This document shows positions 5,676-8,096 of a DNA stretch of 8,096 bases, one piece after another; position 1 is the stretch's first letter; each line of letters begins with the position of its first letter. Below the pieces are notes generated by a model. The model was not told the origin of the DNA. It was given only the letters and a program-made list of their open reading frames with translations, and ran no database searches. The translations under genes were made by a program, and so were the position numbers. Source of the stretch: Clostridia bacterium (GTDB lineage: Bacteria > Bacillota > Clostridia > DUPQ01); NCBI GenBank assembly GCA_030592355.1, contig JAUVJE010000111.1:1-8096 (forward strand). The letters run 5' to 3'.

Positions 5676-6170
5676 ATGACTTCAAAGATTAAGAAAGTCG
5701 GTTGGAGTATATCTTTAATAAGTGCGCTGTTCTTGGCGTTGTCGCTCTTTCTTCCTTTAGCGGAGTATTCGACATACGTTAATGCCGCAGGAAAACCACT
5801 TGGCTTAGTGGGGCAGCTGTTTTCTAAACCGGGATCAGAACAAATCACAACCTACGGTTCCTTTTGGGATGCTATGCATTGGGAGGGCGTTATCTTTTTG
5901 GTGCCTCTCTTGTTAGTTGCATTGAAGAGGTGGGGCCCCCGGTATTTCCGCCAGGCACTCACCGTGGTTACGCCCCTGATCGCAGCATTTCTGCTGGCTA
6001 TTCTGTTAACAATAGTTGAGTTTACTGATTTAGGAATATGGCCGTGGATTGGTGTTAACAGGGCCTATGGAGGTTACGTGGCTCTTGGAGCACTTGGCTG
6101 TTTCTTTATAACGACAAGTATCGTGGCGGTTTCAGCCTTCATTCAGGTATGTGGAAAGTGGAGAAGGTAA
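5676..6170 (+). CDS. Small four-helix membrane protein, function unknown
   Basis: A 164-residue protein with four predicted membrane segments at about residues 8-29, 70-84, 95-116 and 131-157. A polar loop of about 40 residues lies between the first and second segments, and the C-terminus is short and basic (GKWRR). The start is well supported by AAAGGGGG five bases before the ATG. It has no recognisable catalytic motif and I do not recognise the family. Both neighbours read the same way but are separated from it by the methyltransferase remnant on one side and a 229-base gap on the other, so an operon is not evident. It is most likely an inner-membrane protein; nothing in the context points to a role. 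Confidence 0.7.
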   Translation: MTSKIKKVGWSISLISALFLALSLFLPLAEYSTYVNAAGKPLGLVGQLFSKPGSEQITTYGSFWDAMHWEGVIFLVPLLLVALKRWGPRYFRQALTVVTPLIAAFLLAILLTIVEFTDLGIWPWIGVNRAYGGYVALGALGCFFITTSIVAVSAFIQVCGKWRR

Positions 6171-6314
6171 AGCTGCTCACTTTAAATGTCAGGAAAGAGA
6201 GGTTCTGTGAAGGGTATTTTGCCTCAGTGTGTGAGAAGGGAATCATCCTGTTGATATTGAAGAGGGTGAAGGCACTTTTTGATGAAGGGGAGGTTGGGGT
6301 TGGGTGAGAGTAAG

Positions 6315-6320
6315 TATAAT
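6315..6320 (+). promoter_or_regulatory. Candidate -10 box for the nuclease gene
   Basis: TATAAT at 6315-6320 in the 229-base gap before the nuclease gene. The closest -35-like hexamer is TTGGGG at 6294-6299, with a short 15-base spacing, so the promoter is only tentative. The rest of this gap is purine-rich upstream and AT-rich downstream, with no gene I can support. Confidence 0.3.
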
Positions 6321-6399
6321 AAATTCCCGATTTTAAATAATAATTTAGTACTGTGTCGTTGTGTGAACAGCGGCGCTAATCGTAAGGAGTGATGAAGTT

Positions 6400-7320
6400 A
6401 TGACAAAACCTGCCAAAAGTGTTCTCAAAAAGTATAATGTAGATTATGCAAAGGATACTGAATTTTCTGCCTTTGCCCGCCTTCTTCAAAGTAAATGGAG
6501 GACAAGAAAGAAATATCCGAAAGAAAAAGATAAATACGGAAATTACCTGACAATTAATTACGCAAAAGAAACCAAAGCGAACTTCCTTACAGATAGAATA
6601 GGCGCTCTCGTCCAATATGAGGTATACAAAGCTAAGATGGAAGGAAGGATGATCAGTGAGCCCAGAATCTGGAACAACATGTTATCTTCTCAACCATTAT
6701 GCTTTAACCTGTTTGGTGAACTTCATTATGATTTGAAATTGGCAACAAAGTTTTTTCAGAAACTTTTTCCTGGAAAGATAAAGGAAGTTAAAGAGGTAAA
6801 GTTTGAATATTCTCCGGGTCGGGAAGATCGTAATTACACAGGGGATCGTTCCGCATTTGACGTTTTTATCGAATACAAGAACAAAAAGAGTAAAAGTGGT
6901 TTTATAGGTATTGAAATAAAGTATGCTGAAAACATGAGGGGGAGCAAGAAAAAAGCTCGTAAGATTTTCGATGATCATAAAAAGCAATATCTTCCCATTG
7001 CCAAAGAAGCAGGAATATTCCCGAAATCAGCAATTGATATATTTAAGGAAAGTCCGCTCCAGCAAATCTGGAGTGATCATCTCTTAGCCTTTGCCACACG
7101 GAAAGATTATGACGAAGGTTTCTTTGTGTTTTTATATCCTGAAAGAAACGAACAATGTAAAAATGCTGTTGCAGAGTACACAAAACTTTTGAGCACTAAA
7201 AGTGAAAAGAAAACGATATTTTGTCCTCGTACTCTCGAGAAATTTGTAAGCGCACTTGTACAAGTTAAAAGGACAGGATGGCCAATAGAGTTTAGAGAGC
7301 GCTATTTAGGGATAAAATAG
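6400..7320 (+). CDS. PD-(D/E)XK nuclease, PGN_0703-like putative restriction endonuclease
   Basis: A 306-residue soluble protein. The central part contains a PD-(D/E)XK nuclease core: SAFDVFIEY with D154, then FIGIEIKYAE with E172 and K174, the expected metal- and phosphate-binding residues. E136 in FEYSPGR may be the additional acidic residue of the first helix. Flanking stretches, NNMLSSQPLCFNLFGEL (residues 92-108) and LQQIWSDHLLAFA (220-232), resemble what I recall of the PGN_0703 family of putative restriction endonucleases. The likely role is DNA cleavage against foreign DNA. No methyltransferase, specificity subunit or helicase partner lies beside it, which is odd for a classical restriction system. 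The start at 6400 follows AAGGAG by ten bases, a slightly long spacing; an out-of-frame ATG at 6392 stops after three codons. Family assignment is from memory of motif patterns. Confidence 0.75.
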   Translation: MTKPAKSVLKKYNVDYAKDTEFSAFARLLQSKWRTRKKYPKEKDKYGNYLTINYAKETKANFLTDRIGALVQYEVYKAKMEGRMISEPRIWNNMLSSQPLCFNLFGELHYDLKLATKFFQKLFPGKIKEVKEVKFEYSPGREDRNYTGDRSAFDVFIEYKNKKSKSGFIGIEIKYAENMRGSKKKARKIFDDHKKQYLPIAKEAGIFPKSAIDIFKESPLQQIWSDHLLAFATRKDYDEGFFVFLYPERNEQCKNAVAEYTKLLSTKSEKKTIFCPRTLEKFVSALVQVKRTGWPIEFRERYLGIK

Positions 7321-7364
7321 TTTGTAGGATATTCAAAGACGTATTTAATGCGGCCGTTTAATTC

Positions 7365-7392
7365 TTGACAAAATCACCAAATGTATTACAAT
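7365..7392 (+). promoter_or_regulatory. Promoter of the RHH-PIN toxin-antitoxin pair
   Basis: A perfect -35 TTGACA (7365-7370), 16 bases, and TACAAT (7387-7392, five of six). Transcription would start near 7399, directly before the GGAGGT ribosome-binding site at 7401-7406. Confidence 0.75.
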
Positions 7393-7400
7393 GTAATACA
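7382..7400. promoter_or_regulatory. Palindromic operator over the toxin-antitoxin promoter
   Basis: TGTATTAC-AAT-GTAATACA, a perfect inverted repeat with eight-base arms and a three-base centre. It covers the -10 box and the transcription start. Ribbon-helix-helix antitoxins bind such short palindromes as dimers and repress their own operon, so the product of the first gene is the obvious candidate to bind here. Confidence 0.75.
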
Positions 7401-7411
7401 GGAGGTGGGTC

Positions 7412-7630
7412 ATGAATCGACCTATTACAGTTAGAATTCCAGAAGACCTAAGAAAGCTTCTTGAAGGAATCAGCAAAACCGAGAATAAACCAGTTAGTGA
7501 TGTTGTCAGGGAATCCATTCGGAAGTATGTTTCCATATACCGATTCAGAAAACTTCGAAATCAGGTTCTTCCATTTGCTGAGGCACAGGGGCTTCTAACA
7601 GATGAAGATATCTTCAAGGGTATGGAATGA
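7412..7630 (+). CDS. Ribbon-helix-helix (CopG-like) antitoxin
   Basis: A 72-residue protein. Residues 1-40 fit a ribbon-helix-helix DNA-binding domain: the strand PITVRIPEDLRKLL, a helix, the turn ENKPVSDVV and a second helix VRESIRKYV. The C-terminal third (residues about 41-72, ending LLTDEDIFKGME) would wrap and block the toxin. The start has a near-ideal GGAGGT five bases upstream. Its stop overlaps the toxin's start as ATGA, so translation is coupled. It should act as repressor of its own promoter through the palindrome at 7382-7400, and as neutraliser of the PIN ribonuclease encoded next. Confidence 0.85.
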   Translation: MNRPITVRIPEDLRKLLEGISKTENKPVSDVVRESIRKYVSIYRFRKLRNQVLPFAEAQGLLTDEDIFKGME

Positions 7631-8040
7631 AGCTGGTTATCGATTCCAATGTTCTTATAGCAGCTTTTGCGGTACGCGGTCTCTGTCAAGCTCTCTTCGA
7701 GTATTGTCTTGAGAATCATGAGGTTGTTCTGTGCGGGGAAATCATTAAAGAAGTTAAGAAGAATCTTCGAAAGAAAGTAAAGTTACCGGCATCCTTAGTT
7801 GCAGACATTGTGGCATACATTCGAGAGAGTACTTATATAGAGAAGCCTCTTCGAGTTAATGGAAATGTATTTGGCGATAAGTCAGATCTAACGATTTTAG
7901 GGGTAGCGGCTGCCTCTAATTCAGCATGTCTAATCACAGGTGACAAGGCACTCTTATCGCTAAAAAAGTACGGGAACACTGATATCATCAGTCCACGTTC
8001 ATTCTGGGAAGCTGTAATAAAGCGAAAAGAGAACATTTGA
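7627..8040 (+). CDS. PIN-domain ribonuclease toxin
   Basis: A 137-residue PIN-domain protein, usual length for the family of putative toxin components related to COG1569. The N-terminus MKLVIDSNVLIAAF provides the first acidic residue D6. E38 or E42 in the segment CGEIIKEVKKNL is the second. D84 or D87 in FGDKSDLTILG supplies the third, and D106 in CLITGDKALLSL the fourth. Such proteins cut RNA with metal ions and slow growth when the antitoxin is lost. All acidic positions expected for an active site appear present. The start overlaps the antitoxin stop by four bases (ATGA), with no separate strong ribosome-binding site needed. The RNA target cannot be told. Confidence 0.87.
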   Translation: MKLVIDSNVLIAAFAVRGLCQALFEYCLENHEVVLCGEIIKEVKKNLRKKVKLPASLVADIVAYIRESTYIEKPLRVNGNVFGDKSDLTILGVAAASNSACLITGDKALLSLKKYGNTDIISPRSFWEAVIKRKENI

Positions 8041-8096
8041 AGGCTAATTTTTGCTTTGTGTGTCTTGAAGAGATTTAATCCCCGCCAACCACTCCA

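Noticed and set aside
6149..6307. A 52-codon plus-strand frame overlapping the end of the membrane protein gene
   Set aside because: No ribosome-binding site and no recognisable motif; the purine-rich sequence can stay open by chance.
8063..8096. The right end, finishing AACCACTCCA, looked like the 3' end of a tRNA or tmRNA, or an attachment site
   Set aside because: No TTCGA-type T-loop or pairing partner is visible, and the window ends here, so nothing can be supported.

Overview
This 8.1 kb window looks like an accessory, mosaic stretch of a Gram-negative bacterial chromosome. It carries a predicted lipoprotein with a lipobox and the start of an RND/MMPL-type exporter, and nearly every gene has a clear Shine-Dalgarno sequence. 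The lineage cannot be fixed from the sequence; an environmental Gram-negative such as a spirochaete, an FCB-group member or a deltaproteobacterium-like organism would all fit. Composition changes along the window: the left third (to about 2400) and the right third (from about 5340) are visibly AT-rich, while the lipoprotein and helicase genes between them are richer in G+C. This is consistent with pieces of different origin.

Layout, left to right. (1) On the minus strand, a TetR-family regulator (223-807) is followed after 38 bases by the start of an RND/MMPL exporter that runs off the left edge. The regulator's promoter is strong (TTGACA, 17 bases, TATTAT) and carries a perfect inverted repeat just downstream of the -10 box. 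(2) Divergent from it is a complete type IV toxin-antitoxin pair, AbiEi-like antitoxin and AbiEii-like nucleotidyltransferase (1003-2377), with overlapping reading frames and two inverted repeats in the promoter region. (3) On the minus strand is a 370-residue lipoprotein predicted to be a seven-bladed beta-propeller (2492-3604). (4) Divergent from it is an RhlE-like DEAD-box RNA helicase (4004-5338) with DEGD in place of DEAD. It is preceded by about 245 bases of highly structured leader, including an intrinsic-terminator hairpin and a long stem that buries the ribosome-binding region. (5) The gap after the helicase holds the frameshifted tail of an FkbM-family methyltransferase gene. (6) Then follow a small orphan membrane protein (5676-6170), a solitary PD-(D/E)XK restriction-endonuclease-like protein resembling the PGN_0703 family (6400-7320), and a ribbon-helix-helix/PIN toxin-antitoxin pair (7412-8040) whose promoter is overlaid by a perfect 19-base palindrome.

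How the parts relate. Two toxin-antitoxin modules and a lone nuclease within 8 kb, together with a gene remnant, suggest a site that gains and loses mobile or defence-type cargo. No transposase, integrase, CRISPR array or RNA gene is visible. The most interesting unexplained signal is the helicase leader, which looks like a riboregulator with both a transcription-termination and a translation-initiation checkpoint.
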